From Saposhnikovia divaricata (taxonomy: Eukaryota > Streptophyta > Magnoliopsida > Apiales > Apiaceae), in NCBI GenBank assembly GCA_036435485.1, contig CM071598.1, forward strand, positions 105,522,501-105,586,500: 64,000 nucleotides of DNA. The letters are read 5' to 3'. Each line of letters starts with the position of its first letter. The first letter of the stretch is position 1. Shown one piece after another: positions 9,990-21,859 of the stretch. The notes below the pieces were generated by a model that saw only the letters and a list, made by a program, of their open reading frames with translations, was not told the DNA's origin and did not search any database. The translations under genes were made by a program, and so were the position numbers.

Positions 9990-10369
9990 GTATACAAATT
10001 TTATATAATTGTAAAAATATTATACATACATAAAAAATATCATTTGAATTTAATATTTTAAAGATAATAAAATTAGATTGAAACGATAAATAAAATTAGT
10101 ATGACGTTCGCAGTTTTATTTTTTTCTAAATGAAAAAAAAATATTGTTTTGAAATAATCGTGAATACGCGTCAAGAAAATTCGAAAAACCTAATATCGTC
10201 CGAAATTTTCTGCATTCGTATTCGAGAAAAAGCGGATATTATCCATATCCAAAATAAAACGGATATTATCCGTATTTAAATCCGACAAGTTCGGATACGA
10301 ATACGGATATAGACAAATCCGTATCCGAACTATCCGTTTGACAGCCCTAGAAATTATAAATTCTGGAGT
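9990..10369. other. AT-rich spacer with one hAT-like terminus
   Basis: Mostly AT-rich, non-coding. From about 10190 to 10350 there are many short CGGATAT/ATCCGTAT repeats in both orientations, ending GTTTGACAGCCCTAG at 10350. This resembles the subterminal repeats and CAGGGCTGTCAAA-type ends of hAT transposons. I found no left terminus, so this is an element end at most. Confidence 0.35.
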
Positions 10370-10700
10370 TTAGAGTTGAATCGATTGTTGGTACAGGGCC
10401 ACATCTATGGACTTGTATGAGTGATTCAAATGCGAAATAGTAAACAGGCCCTCAAAAGAATTCTTCAAATGCACAAACCCAGCAAAAAACTTCTCCAGTA
10501 AACATCCTCGTTGTCCAATAAACAGGCCCTCAAAGAATTCTTCAAATGCACAAACCCAGTACAAAACTTCTCTAGTCTTGTCCACCATAAAATGAAAAGA
10601 AACCACGTTTATAGCTGGAACAGCAGCGTCCATACGATCCTGCTCTACTAATTTCCAAGCAGCACGTTCAAATGCCAGCCAAGACTGGCAATGCAGGTGG
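10370..10700 (-). pseudogene. unrecognised coding-like fragment
   Basis: The minus strand is open from about 10700 to 10370 and reads QSWLAFERAAWKLVEQDRMD followed by AAVPAINVVSFHF. The amino-acid mix is that of a folded protein, not random AT-rich translation. I do not recognise the family. The frame contains a roughly 78-bp tandem duplication (WVCAFEEFFEGLF and FVHLKNSFEGLF) and no splice context that I can trust. It may be an exon of a gene whose other exons are gone. Confidence 0.35.
10443..10578. repeat. tandem duplication of about 78 bp
   Basis: AACAGGCCCTCAAA followed by AGAATTCTTCAAATGCAC and AAACCCAG occurs at 10443-10500 and again at 10521-10577 with few differences. The second copy has a 1-base deletion in the A run. 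Confidence 0.85.
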
Positions 10701-11875
10701 ATTATTTACACCAAGAGGAACCCCTTATTAGTACTCCAAATAACCTACGAATCCTCCTGAATAACACCCAACAATACCAATCTAAACATCTATCACCTGA
10801 ACATCTAACACTGATATCATATTTTTGCCGCCTCCAATCATATCAATATCACCTGCTCTACTCTATTCACCATCAGTTTACTATCCCTAATTCCCTTGCA
10901 TTCCAATGCCAGCTCGAGAGTACATTAAAACTAAGTCCGGAAAACCTTTTACAGGGTACATCCACAAGGCAAAGCAGAGGGTTTCCACCTATACCAATCA
11001 AAAACTTAGACCGTGGCCACGAAATGCAAAACAATTCGAAACTCGAAGACCACTGGTTATGGGAAAGGATTTGTCGGAGGGAGCCCCCCTGGATTTGTCG
11101 GTGGGAGGCACCGGCCCCCCCTCCCCCGACAAATATTGGTTTCCTTTTTTCTTTCTTTTTCTTGGTCGGTCTAAAAGTAGGCATTTCATCGGGAGACAAA
11201 CAAATCAGATATTTTAAAACAATGACTAGAAAATTATCTTACTAATAAGGGAGGGGGTGATATTAATATTTCTCAATAAAGATGTACAGTGACAACAAAT
11301 TACGAATAAGCTCATTATCTTGCTTCTTATCTTCCTGTCTCTACCCTTACGAAGCTCGTCACCACTCTGTTGTCGCTCGTTATCTTTTCCAAAACGATCT
11401 CATCATAATTGTTATGAAACTATTTCCATGGCTTGTAACATATCAACACTAGATATTACTGAAATATACTCAGGCTTCAAGGAACTGTGGAATCATGAAG
11501 ATCATAGTGCTGTTTGGAAGAGGGATTTACAGTAATCAAATCTTCATGATTCCAGTTCAGAAAACAATTGAATGAACATGTACAGAGCTACCTAAATTTC
11601 AAATAACGATGCACATGTACGAAAATGAACTAGCACATAAGGATGCACATGTAAATTTCAAATGAACAAAGAGACACTTTACAAAGAGTCATACATGAAA
11701 ATTTACCTAATGCCTTTAAAGCCGTCTTTATATTGTACACAAACAACAGATCCTATCAGGTGAAACACCATCCAATCTCCATACACCTTGTTGCTAGTAC
11801 AGTGTACATATAAAACAACAGATCCTATTGCGGGCAGCCTATAGATTGTGATATTGCCATAAAGGTGTCTCTGCA
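10701..11875. other. spacer downstream of the deSI-like gene, with a small hairpin
   Basis: No gene that I can support. A GC-rich patch at 11060-11130 has repeated GGATTTGTCGG. At 11482-11502 and 11540-11558 are two arms (GAACTGTGGAATCATGAA and its complement, GAACT--GGAATCATGAAGAT) with a 37-base loop. The last few hundred bases probably include the 3' UTR of the deSI-like gene. Confidence 0.5.
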
Positions 11876-13942
11876 TTACATTGTCTTTGTAGGTCTTTGT
11901 TGCAGGAAAGCATCCCTGTCACCAACTTCCACCTCTGAATTACCAGATAGTTTAGGACCAGCAGACACAAGGTTTTTAAACCAATCAGACTGGAATCTGG
12001 GAGGACAGGCTCTGCTGGCACTGTTGGCAGATTCTGTAGAAGCAGCTGAATTTGAATCAACACCCAAAAGGAATCGATATGCCACTTTGCTAGCTGTTAC
12101 AATCTCAGTCTTTGCCTGCCTCAACTTTTGGACAACATGAGAGTAATAGTATTAGCTTATAGTAGAGCAGTAAACTGAAAAGGAACTTTTAACTAAATAG
12201 AAAAGAAAGAATTACAGAGTGAAAACAATTAATCAGCAAAAAAAAAGGGTACAAGGAATGACAAATAAGAAGAGGAACCAGTGTGAAGGATCTGTTTGAG
12301 GTTAGTATTTCAACCAACCAGACAATAATTACACATATGTACCATATGCATATTCCTTCGGGTGCACAGAACAAGAGTACAATGAAGGAACAATAAGAAA
12401 AGGAACCAGTGTGAAGGAGAGGTTACAAACAAGAAATCAACATTTGCTCTTAAAAAAATTGTGTTTTATTTTTAAAAATGTATCTGTAATATTCACAAAA
12501 AGGGAGCGCTAGACTTGTATTTAGTACATTGTAATTTCAGCAACCAGAATCCATATAGACTGATGTCACTGGAAAATTCTAGAGAAGCACTCTTACCCGG
12601 AAAGCAGTGTTTCCAGCTATCTCTACAGCAGTATCGCCAGCATTGGCAAACCTGTTCACCCAGCCTGAAATCAAAGCTAATTAGGACATTGTCCACATAG
12701 TGAATTACCTTTATAAAGCTATTATCTTGTAGTCTTTCTCCTAGTAAGGTCCCGCACATCAAGGAAAGTAGAGAATTAAATAAGATTGTTGAGGTAAAAG
12801 TCTGAAATGCATTTTGGTACTGCATTTACTTCTAAGATAAAATTGCTCAAAGTTATCTAGAATACAAGCACATGGAAAAAGTGCAAGCACTTAAGAGTAA
12901 GGGAAGCAATTTAAGTCCGTAAGAGTTCCTACGTACCACGTTCAAAAACTCTCCCACTCTTAAGCTGAAAGTTGAACATGTCACCAAATTATTAGAGATA
13001 TAAGGTTTATACAACAATGAAATTATTAAGATGAGTTAGCGGTACCTGTCTAAAGACTATTAGTTGAAAATAAACACATACCCTGATTCTTATTTCTAAG
13101 TATGTCAGCAACAATATCCAAGCGTTGAAATAGGTGGAAAGGCATTATAATTTCAGAGTACATTTAATAGAACCATTCTTTTATCCCTCTACACCTTTCC
13201 AAGTACAAATTTGAATTGCATCAACCGGCACATGAAGAACAATACTTTACATGTGTGCATATATACACTATTCCACTTATGTACACTAATCTAACTAGTT
13301 AAAGGGTTAGCACGTACCAGGAGGTTTGGGCACTCCAAGCCTTTGACAAAACTCATCACAGAAGTGATTGCAGTTTTTGGACAGTAAATCATAAGATAGT
13401 CCAGGCCACTCTCTAACAAGTTCCCTTAAAATCTGAGAGACCTTAAGAATAGAACAGTTTGTTTTGCCAAGGACAATGCACTCTCGGTACGTATACAGAG
13501 GATTCTTCCCCGAAGGACAACTAAACACTCCAGTACCTTCCTCACAGTACCCAAAGGACCACTCCTCGTCTCCATGAATCTACAAAAATTACACACACCG
13601 TTAAAATTGACCATAATAACATCTAACAACAATGAATTGACCACAAAAAGAATTCATCACATATAGAAAAGTTATTAGTGGAAACACAAAGATATGTTAA
13701 TGTGATCCTGAAAGCAATTGAACTAAATTACTTGAACGGAGGATATACTGGATATGTTTGGTTTGGTGTTAGAATACGAAAGAAGGGGATAAGGATGATT
13801 ATACCTGGACAGCGCTATGGAAAATGCCACCGAGGCCAATACCGTCTTTGAAGAATTTATTGATTTGGAGAATAGTGTTGTTAGTTTGATGGGAGTCGCT
13901 GTTGGTAACGTCGTATATGTGTAGCTTCACTTCCGCCGTCAT
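11876..13942 (-). CDS. deSI-like (PPPDE family) cysteine isopeptidase, 238 aa
   Basis: PPPDE/DeSI proteins are small papain-like thiol peptidases that remove SUMO or ubiquitin from target proteins. Four exons on the minus strand: 13805-13942, 13318-13579, 12597-12664 and 11876-12124, all joined at GT-AG sites, giving 717 bp with phases that fit. The protein starts MTAEVKLHIYDVT; the catalytic His is His42 in GGIFHSAVQ and the catalytic Cys is Cys116 in LLSKNCNHFCDEFC. Both are present. WSFGYCEEGTGVF and RLGVPKPPGWVNRFAN are typical of the plant deSI-like group. The C-terminal 82 residues, beginning LRQAKTEIVTASKVAYRFL, follow the peptidase fold and end in a polar tail without recognisable domain. 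An upstream in-frame ATG at 14003-14005 exists, but the one at 13942 matches the usual family start. No damage is visible; this looks like a working gene. Confidence 0.93.
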
Positions 13943-14240
13943 CTCAATTTTTACTTGGAAAAACAAGCACAGAATTGTTAGGTTAGGGTTGGATCTAGAA
14001 ACCAAACATAAGGAAAAGGGGGGGGTGGTAATGATGGAGTATTTATTTTTACTGTGGGTTTTGATTGATTTATCCTAAATTAAATTTAAAGAAAGCGGAG
14101 AGGGGGGGAAAAACAACAACAAAAGCCTGGGTCCTGCTCCTGCCTGGGACAAACTTTATGTAGGTAGGAGGAGTACTAGTACTAGAGAGTGAGAGAGGTG
14201 TTTCACTTTTACTAGTACTAGTTGGTTAAATTAGTACTAA
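13943..14240 (-). promoter_or_regulatory. upstream region of the deSI-like gene
   Basis: The 5' UTR and promoter should lie here. There is a purine-rich stretch at 14085-14115 and a small palindromic cluster of ACTAGTACTAG at 14173-14185 and 14211-14222. I see no clear TATA box. Confidence 0.4.
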
Positions 14241-14257
14241 TCTTGTGTTTGGTTGGG

Positions 14258-14503
14258 TTCAGCAACATGTTGTGCAGTGGTTGCCACTCGCCTCCTTTGA
14301 AGGAGGTCAGGGGTTCGACTCCTACGTGTGCGTGAGTTTCTTAGTTTGTATTAGGTTTCCTTTCTGTATTTGTATTTCTGTATTTGTAATGGCCGGGGGT
14401 CCTTCGGAAACAGCCTCCCTATTATATAGGGGCATGGTCTGCGTACAGCTACCCTCCTCAGACACCACTTTGAGTGGTATTATAACTTAGTAAGCTAAGT
14501 TTT
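14258..14503 (+). mobile_element. tRNA-derived SINE (Au-SINE-like) with 17-bp target duplications
   Basis: The 17 bases TCTTGTGTTTGGTTGGG occur at 14241-14257 and again at 14504-14520, exactly flanking the element. Inside are an RNA polymerase III A-box-like TTGTGCAGTGG (14270-14280) and a perfect B box GGTTCGACTCC (14312-14322), 32 bases apart. Downstream are CCTTCGGAAACAGCCTC and GGCATGGTCTGCGTACA, sequences I recognise from the plant Au-type SINE body. The element inserted into the terminal repeat of the MITE at 14506-15196. Confidence 0.92.
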
Positions 14504-14505
14504 TC

Positions 14506-15196
14506 TTGTGTTTGGTTGGGGTGAATCAAATTGGAGGGAATGGAATGGAATTTGAATAACAATATATTTAAATGTTTAAAAATTTCATTCCTTACATCAT
14601 TCCATTCCTAACCACAAAAGCTAAAGTTTAAACACACCAATTTTTTAAAAATTTCATTCCTTACATCATTCCATTCCTAACCATAAAAGCTAAAGTTTAA
14701 ACACACCAATTTGAAAAGGAATGATCCATTCTCCCTCCAACCTATTTTCTTCCCAAATCCTATTATACAAAATTTGCACCCACTCATTTTTTTTAGACAA
14801 AATGACAGTTTGTAACCCCTATGTATATGGGTTTTGTCAAATTGGTCCAGATTTACGTTTTTTAGCACTTTGCAACCCCTATCTTCAAATTTCGCTTCAT
14901 ATTACAACCCCTCCCGTCTAATTTACCTATTTTACAAGCAAAAATGAGTCAAAAACTTCTATACATAAGGGGTACAAACTGTCATTTTTGAAGATAGGGG
15001 TTGTAATATCAAGCGAGATTTGAAGATAGGGGTTGCAAAGTGCTAAAAAACGTAAATCTAGACCAATTTGACAAAACCCATATACATAGGGGTTACAAAC
15101 TGTCATTTTGTCTTTTTTTTAATTTCTTACCTTTCATGTTCATTGTATTCCTTTAATTTCTATTCATTCCATTCCATTCTCCCCAACCAAACACAA
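14506..15196. mobile_element. MITE-like element with TTGTGTTTGGTTGGGG terminal inverted repeats
   Basis: TTGTGTTTGGTTGGGG at 14506-14521 is mirrored by CCCCAACCAAACACAA at 15181-15196. Subterminal GGAATGG/CCATTCC runs are also inverted. Inside, about 67 bp (TTCATTCCTTACATCATTCC...) is tandemly duplicated at about 14575-14711. Another palindromic element is inserted at 14795-15113. The SINE target site is the left terminal repeat. Confidence 0.7.
14795..15113. repeat. foldback element, arms of about 120 bp
   Basis: AGACAAAATGACAGTTTG at 14795 is the start of a left arm which reappears as its complement up to 15113. The arms run through ACCCCTATGTATATGGG, GGTCCAGATTTACGTT and GCAACCCCTATCTTC with about one mismatch per 40 bases. 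Runs of eight T flank both sides and could be a target duplication, but T runs prove little. No coding capacity. Confidence 0.85.
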
Positions 15197-16067
15197 CCTA
15201 AAGGGTTTATACAGCTGTAGTAGTTTTACGACAGTCGGTGTGGATAAGGATTTTACACGTGCTATACACGTGTTCCACTTTATGCATTGCTCCCTTGTCA
15301 TCCCCCACACTCTGCCGACTCCGTCTTACTAGTATCTCCTAACATATTTAATTTCCTTTTTTATTTATAATTAATTGTTCGTATCAACTTTTATGCATTT
15401 CGACTAATCCATATACTATACATTTGTATTCATCGAGTATGACAGTTCACTTATTTTCGTATTACCTAATAAATTTAAACTTATTATCTTAAATGATAAG
15501 TCCCTTAATCACGATATTCACGGTATTAATTTTGATATTTTTTATAATTTTTTTAAAAAAGGAAATATCTTTTAAAAATATAAAAAAATTATTTCCCCGA
15601 TCCACAATGTAAGACAACATTTGTAGATCTTAAATAAAAAAATTATATTTAATTTCAAAAAAAAAATTATATTCAATATTTTTTAACGATTCTTTTTGAA
15701 TGATAGTATCATTCAAAAAAATCGTTAAAATTATTAAATATATTTTTTTATTTAAAATCTAAAATACACGAGTGCCTTATATTGTAGATTAGATGGAGTA
15801 TCTCTTAGAACATCTTCAAGAATAATTATAAAAAAAAAAATTTAATGACTCTTTAAATATTAAAAACCTCTTTTTTTCTCTCAATTTTCACTATTAATTA
15901 TTATTATATTATATATTTATAATTATATCTTTTTCCCTTTCCTCCTTTCGTTTGTATTTTTTTTAAATTCAACTTATTTCTAATAATAAAAAATTGATTA
16001 AAAATTTATATAAAAAAAATTGTTGGAGACAAACATCTATTAAATCATTAAGAACCAATCAATTATA
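15197..16067. other. AT-rich spacer with an inverted-repeat MITE at about 15597-15800
   Basis: GATCCACAATGTAAGAC near 15600 and GCCTTATATTGTAGATTAGA near 15785 are inverted, with a central palindrome TTTTTAACGATT.../...AATCGTTAAAA at 15680-15740. Two CACGTG boxes lie close together at 15256-15271. Otherwise no feature. Confidence 0.5.
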
Positions 16068-18043
16068 TCAATATATATATATAAAGGAGGATACGCGGGA
16101 GTTTAGGTGGCGCTCTAATATCGTCTCAATCGATTTTTTTAATTTTCTAGAATTTTAAACACTAATAAATATAAAAATATCAATTAGCATATTAGAAGTA
16201 GAATAGGTGTTCGAATTTATAAAGGTGAAGAGTTCGAATTTATAGAGAAGACATATGATTAGAAGTTTTATTGAAGTATAATAAGTATTTATAAGACATA
16301 TGATTAAAAATTCTATTGGAAGTAGAATAGGAGTTCGAATTTATAGAGAATAAGAGTTCAAATTTATAGAAAAGATATATAAATAAAAGTTCTACTAGAA
16401 CTAATAGGTGTTCTAATTTATAAAGGAGAAAAGTTCGAATTTATAGGAAAGACATATGATTAGAAGTTCTATTGGAAGTATAATAAATATTTATAAGGCA
16501 TACGATTAAAAGTTCTATTGGAAGTAGAATAGGAGTTCGAATTTATAGAGAATAAGAGTTCGAATTTATAGAAAAAATATATAAATAAAAGTTCTACTAG
16601 AACTAGAATAGGTGTTTGAATATATAGAGCAGACATATAATTAAAATTTTATAGAAAGTACGATCTTCTTAAAATATATTTTTTATATAAGTTAATTATA
16701 TTTATATTAGGAAAATTTATTCATAAATCCAATACTATTGTCATGAAAAAAGTCACCGTATTTAAAAAGAAAAGAATTGATGTGTTAACATAATAAAAGA
16801 ACAATGAGTAAAAGAACAATCTCATGCAGCAATCCTAAATAAATACAGGAGTATCTATAAAATAAAGAGAAAATAAAATGTGTTTTCATTTTCTAAAACT
16901 CCAAAATTTTTAGAAAATCTAAAGAAAGTATAAATTGGAATTCACTCTATTTTTTAGGTTTTGATTTCAAGGAAAAAAATTGTTGTGTAAGATAAGTATC
17001 ATCAATAATATGTAATGAAGTTAGAATTTAGATCCCAAACGAGAGCGGCTCGAAACGTGTTTAACGGAAAGACGGCTCACTATAAAAAATTGTACTAGCT
17101 ATTAAAATATCATATGATATTATAAATTATATTTTATTTTTAGGATTTGATTTTTATGGATAAACATTATCATACAAGTAATATGTGTAAAAGTTAGGTT
17201 TTTTGTCTTAACGAGAGAGCGAATCAATAGTAATAACTGTGTTTAACAAGAAAACGGTTCATTAGATAAGACCGTATAAAAGATGTTTAAATATATAATT
17301 AATACAAAAAATAAAATGTTTTATTGGAAGTAGAATACGAGGACGGTGGAGACGTCCTATACGATTTTTTTAAAACTATACATCCTTTTTCCTAGAAATC
17401 TTTTATTTTAACTTTTTTATACAATTTAATTATACTTGCATTACAAAAATATATCCATAAATGTAATATTATTCCCGTAACGAAAAGTCTTAGTATTTTA
17501 ACTTTTTTTTGATATGTTAACATAACAGAAAGACATTCCCATGCGAAAACTGTAAATAAATACAAGAATATCTATAACATACAGAAAATATAAGATGTAT
17601 TTTCATCTTTTAAAACTCCATAAATATTAGAAAGTTTAAAGAATATAAAAATTAGAATTTACTCTCTTTATATAATGAAGTTAGAATTTCGGTTTCAAAT
17701 AAGAGCGGCTCGAAACGTATTTAACGGGAAGACGGCTCGCTAGAAAAGATTGTATTAGCTTTAAGAATTTGATACTGAAGTCATATTTTTTTTTTATTTT
17801 TACGGTTTAATTTTATAGATAAAAAATATTATATAAGTCTTTATAATATATGTTAAGAAGTTGGGATTTCCGTTTTAACGAGAGAGCGGCTCAATCGAAA
17901 GAATCGTATTTAATAAGAAATTGATTTTAGAGAAGATTATTTAATTATAAAAATTTAATATTAATATTATAATATAACGTAAATGTATTGAATTTTTTTA
18001 AAAATATTGTAACGCCGCCGCGAAGCGCGGCTTTATCAACTGG
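16068..18043 (+). mobile_element. non-autonomous Helitron, copy 1 of a head-to-tail pair
   Basis: Begins TCAATATATATATATAAAGG after an A and ends with a GC-rich hairpin region (GCCGCCGCGAAGCGCGGC, 18014-18031) followed by CTTTATCAACTGG. The 5' TC, 3' hairpin and CTRR end are the Helitron signature. It encodes nothing. It contains two versions of a block with GAGCGGCTCGAAACGTRTTTAACGG (about 17040 and 17700), and an extra tandem copy of about 200 bp at 16205-16615 (GAGTTCGAATTTATAGAGAA...), which accounts for most of the length difference from copy 2. Confidence 0.88.
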
Positions 18044-19833
18044 TATATATATATAAAGGAGGATAGCGGGAGTTTAGGTGGCGCTCTAATATCGTCTCAA
18101 TCGATTTTTCTAATTTTCTAGAATTTTAAACATTAATAAATATAAAAATATCAATTAGCATATTAGAAATTAGCATATTAGAAATAGAAATAGAATAGGT
18201 GTTCAAATTTGTAAAGAATAAGAGTTCGAATTTATAGGGAAGACATATGATTAGAAGTTCTATTGGAAGTATAATAAGTATTTATAAGGCATACGATTAA
18301 AAGTTCTATTGAAAGTAGATAGGAGTTCGAATTTATAGAGAATAAGAGTTCGAATTTATAGAAAAAATATATAAATAAAAGTTCTACTAGAACTAGAATA
18401 GGTGTTTGAATATATAGAGCAGACATATAATTAAATATTTTATAGAAAGTACGATCTTCTAAAATTATATATTTTTTATATAAGTTAATTATACTTATAT
18501 TAGGAAAATTTATTCATAAATCCAATACTATTGTCATGAAAAAAGTCACCGTATTTAAAAAGAAAAGAATTGATGTGTTAACATAATAAAAGAACAATGA
18601 GTAAAAGAACAATCTCGTGCAGGAATCCTAAATAAATACGGGAGTATCTATAATATAAAGAGAAAATAAGATGTGTTTTCATTTTCTAAAACTCCAAAAA
18701 TTTTAGAAAATCTAGAAAGTATAAATTGGAAATCACTCTATTTTTTAGGCTTTGATTTCAAGGAAAAAAATTGTTGTGTAAGATAAGTATCATCAATAAT
18801 ATGTAGTGAAGTTAGAATTTCGATCCCAAACGAGAGCGGCTCAAAATGTGTATAACGGGAAGACGGCTCACTATAAAAGATTGTACTAGCTATTAAAATA
18901 TCATATGATGTTATAAATTTTATTTTATTTTTAGGATTTGATTTTTATGGATAAACATTATCATACAAGTAATATATGTAAAAGTTAGGTTTTTGGTCTT
19001 AACGAGAGAGCTAATCAATAGTAATAATTGTGTTTAACAAGAAAGCGTTCATTAGATAAGACCGTATAAAAGATGTTTAAATATATAATTAATACATAAA
19101 ATAAAATATTTTATTGGAAGTAGAATATGAGGACGGTGGAAACGTCTTATATGATTTTTTAAAACTATACATCTTTTTTCCTAGAAATCCTTTATTTTAA
19201 CTTTTTTATACAAGTTAATTATACTTGCATTACAAAAATATATCCATAAATGTAATATTATTCCCGTAACGAAAAGTCTTCGTATTTTAATTTTTTTTAA
19301 TATGTTAACATAACAGAATGACATTCCCATGCGGAAACTGTAAATAAATACAAGAATATCTATAATATACAGAAAATATAAGATGTATTTTCATCTTTTA
19401 AGACTTCATAAATATTAGAAAGTTTAAAGAATATAAAAATTGGAATTCACTCTCTTTATATAATGAAGTTAGAATTTCGGTTTCAAATAAGAGCGGCTAG
19501 AAACGTATTTAACGGGAAGACGGCTCGCTAGAAAATATTGTATTAGCTATTAGAATTTGATACTGAAGCCATAATTTTTTTTTATTTTTACGGTTCGATT
19601 TTATAAATAAAAAATATTATATAAGTCTTTATAATATATGTTAAAAAGTTTGGATTTCGGTTTTAACGAGAGAGCGGCTCAATCGAAAGAATCGTATTTA
19701 ACAAGAAATTGATTCATTAGAGAAGATTATTTAATTATTAAAATTTAATATTAATATTATAATATAACATAAATGTATTGAATTTTTTTAAAAATATTGT
19801 AACGCCGCCGCGAAGCGCGGCTTTATCAACTAG
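18044..19833 (+). mobile_element. non-autonomous Helitron, copy 2 of a head-to-tail pair
   Basis: Starts directly after the CTGG of copy 1 with TATATATATATAAAGGAGGATA and follows copy 1 closely to the same hairpin (19804-19821) and CTTTATCAACTAG, then host T at 19834. With the A at 16067, the pair as a whole sits in the A^T site that Helitrons use. Copy 2 lacks the leading TCAA and the extra 200-bp internal duplication. No reading frame of interest. Confidence 0.88.
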
Positions 19834-20449
19834 TTATTTATAAAAAATGAACTAAGAAACGATACCAGATGCTTTTATACGATAGCTTCAACTTTTGACT
19901 TTGATTCTATCTGATACCGAAATTTATTAACATATAAATTTATTAATAAAAAATAAATTTATTTATTTTAAAAAAATTTAATTTAATAACGATTCCATTT
20001 CATGTATTTTGGTCGGTTCCCGAGTTCAACAATAAAGTTACAAAATATAATATATTCCCTTTATCCTAAAATTGTTTAAGAGCATTTTTTTCATAATTAT
20101 ACATGTTAATTTCCAAATTCTAACACGAATATATAAAATTATTTAACAATTAATAAAGAATGAATAAGAATATAAAATAATTTATATTCTTATAAAATTA
20201 ATGCATATATGGTGGATATTAGTACAAATATATCCTCAAATTAATTTTTTTTAATAAGTATAAAAAATTGAAACTAGACTACTATTATGAAAAGGAAATT
20301 TTTTTTCTATCTCTAATATTTTCTAAAAAGGTGAAAAAATTTGAAACAATTTCTTTTCAAAATTTTAGACTTCTTTCCCCTTCATGCTTAAAATATCACT
20401 CAAGAATAAGTTTGAAAATTTATATTTATATAAATAAAAGCGGTTGAGA
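19834..20449. other. AT-rich spacer
   Basis: No coding, repeat or regulatory signal that I can support. Confidence 0.5.
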
Positions 20450-20980
20450 GTCGATTTCCATAATTAGGGTTCTAGCTGACACTTCTCTACTTTCCCGACC
20501 TTCATCCCCTTTTATCGATTACGCCCCCTTCGTTCTCCCATCCTCTCTTCTGTTTACCAGTTTTTCAATAAAATCGAAATCTAATCCTTTTTGGGTGAGA
20601 TCTTGTTGAGTACCTTGTTATCAAGGTTGTTAGTCGTGCCAATCTTTTTGGTATATTGATGTGTTATGTTTTGATGTTTTTGTGTAGTTTGTTACGGGTT
20701 TCGCGTTTCTGAGAAGAATTTATATGGTATTTTGGGAGATCTGTAAGGCTCGTATCAAATCTGGAACGGTGGTGGATACCGCAAGAGCTCACCATTCACA
20801 ACAAAATATTGTTCATATTTTGGGGGCATTTGTTGCTCTAATATCAATTGATGTAAATGATAGTTCTGAACATTGATTATAGATGGTGCTTATGTGAAGA
20901 TTAATTGCGATGCTACTAGTTTCACAACTGATGTAGATTGGATTACTCGTGTTGGAGCAGACTTAACTTTATAATAGTAT
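20450..20980 (+). pseudogene. RNase H-like/LINE-type gene fragment
   Basis: At about 20889 the plus strand reads AYVKINCDAT, the start of the plant RVT_3-type RNase H domain, where the Asp is the first catalytic residue. About 160 bases upstream is ILWEICKARIKSGTVV, resembling the linker before RNase H in plant LINE ORF2. No continuous frame links the two, and the rest of RNase H is not seen. The pyrimidine-rich DNA at 20480-20560 looks like a plant 5' UTR. Probably a decayed retrotransposed or captured fragment. Confidence 0.4.
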
Positions 20981-21309
20981 GATATTGTCCGCTTTGGGCC
21001 CAGCCCGCACGAATTTGTTTTTGTTAGGCAATTCACAAAAGACCTCATACTAATGGAGTGAACTGTCTGCTTATAAACTAGCTATTGTAATACTTTTTAA
21101 ATTAAACAATTTGGATATTTTATGTGTTAAGTGATCTAAAACAAAACGAATATTTGTTTAGCTCGTTTTTTGTTTCACAATCAGGTTGTAGTTGATAGTT
21201 TGGGAATTTGTCCCGACTGTTTTAATGAATTCTTCGCTTTACGTTAGAAAAAAAAGTTATATTTTATTATTACTTTTATCTTTCCAAAATTAATCTTCGG
21301 AACATAGTA

Positions 21310-21544
21310 CCCCCTCCGGTCCATTATATAAGACATTTGACTTTTCTGCACGTAATTTTAAGTGTTATGACCACATAGTAAAAAATATTATTTTTTAAAT
21401 TTTCTTTTTCCAAATAAAAATAGAGTATTAATATTTTTATTCAAAAAAAGAAAATTTTAAATATAATAATTTTTACTATGTGGTCAAAGCACTTAAAATT
21501 ACGTGTAGAAAAGTCAAATGCCATATATAATGGATCGGAGGGAG
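21310..21544. mobile_element. Stowaway-like (Tc1/mariner) MITE
   Basis: Ends CCCCCTCCGGTCCATTATAT and its complement ATATAATGGATCGGAGGGAG, flanked by TA at 21308-21309 and 21545-21546. The arms extend about 80 bp (ACTTTTCTGCACGTAATTTT...), so it folds into a long hairpin. The CTCCCTCCG end and TA duplication are typical of Stowaway. Confidence 0.88.
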
Positions 21545-21859
21545 TATTATATATTTAATAAATAGTCGATTCAATGATATAAAACATAACTACTTCAGAA
21601 TAATGTAATTTTTGAAATTAATATGTTTGAAATAATGTTTCTTTAAATGAATAATTTTTTCAACATTTCTTTAAGTCAAATTATGTTATTAGCATTATCA
21701 ACAATTATGGGAATGTTTGGTTTATAGTTAATAAGAACCATTAACCAAAATTTGTAACCTCAATCCCATGTCATAATGTGTGGATCACCAATTTGGTGAT
21801 TGGAATCAAAATCTATGAGATGGTTAAGTCATATTCTCTCCCTACTTGAAAATGGGTGA

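Noticed and set aside
10873..11217. Overlapping open frames on both strands rich in Pro, Gly and Lys
   Set aside because: They come from a GC-rich patch, overlap each other and show no domain or splice context.
11482..11558. Hairpin as a miR172 precursor
   Set aside because: The arm GGAATCATGAAGAT is not the miR172 sequence; only a weak likeness.
14262..14330. Possible tRNA gene (A and B boxes)
   Set aside because: No cloverleaf; the boxes belong to a SINE with target duplications.
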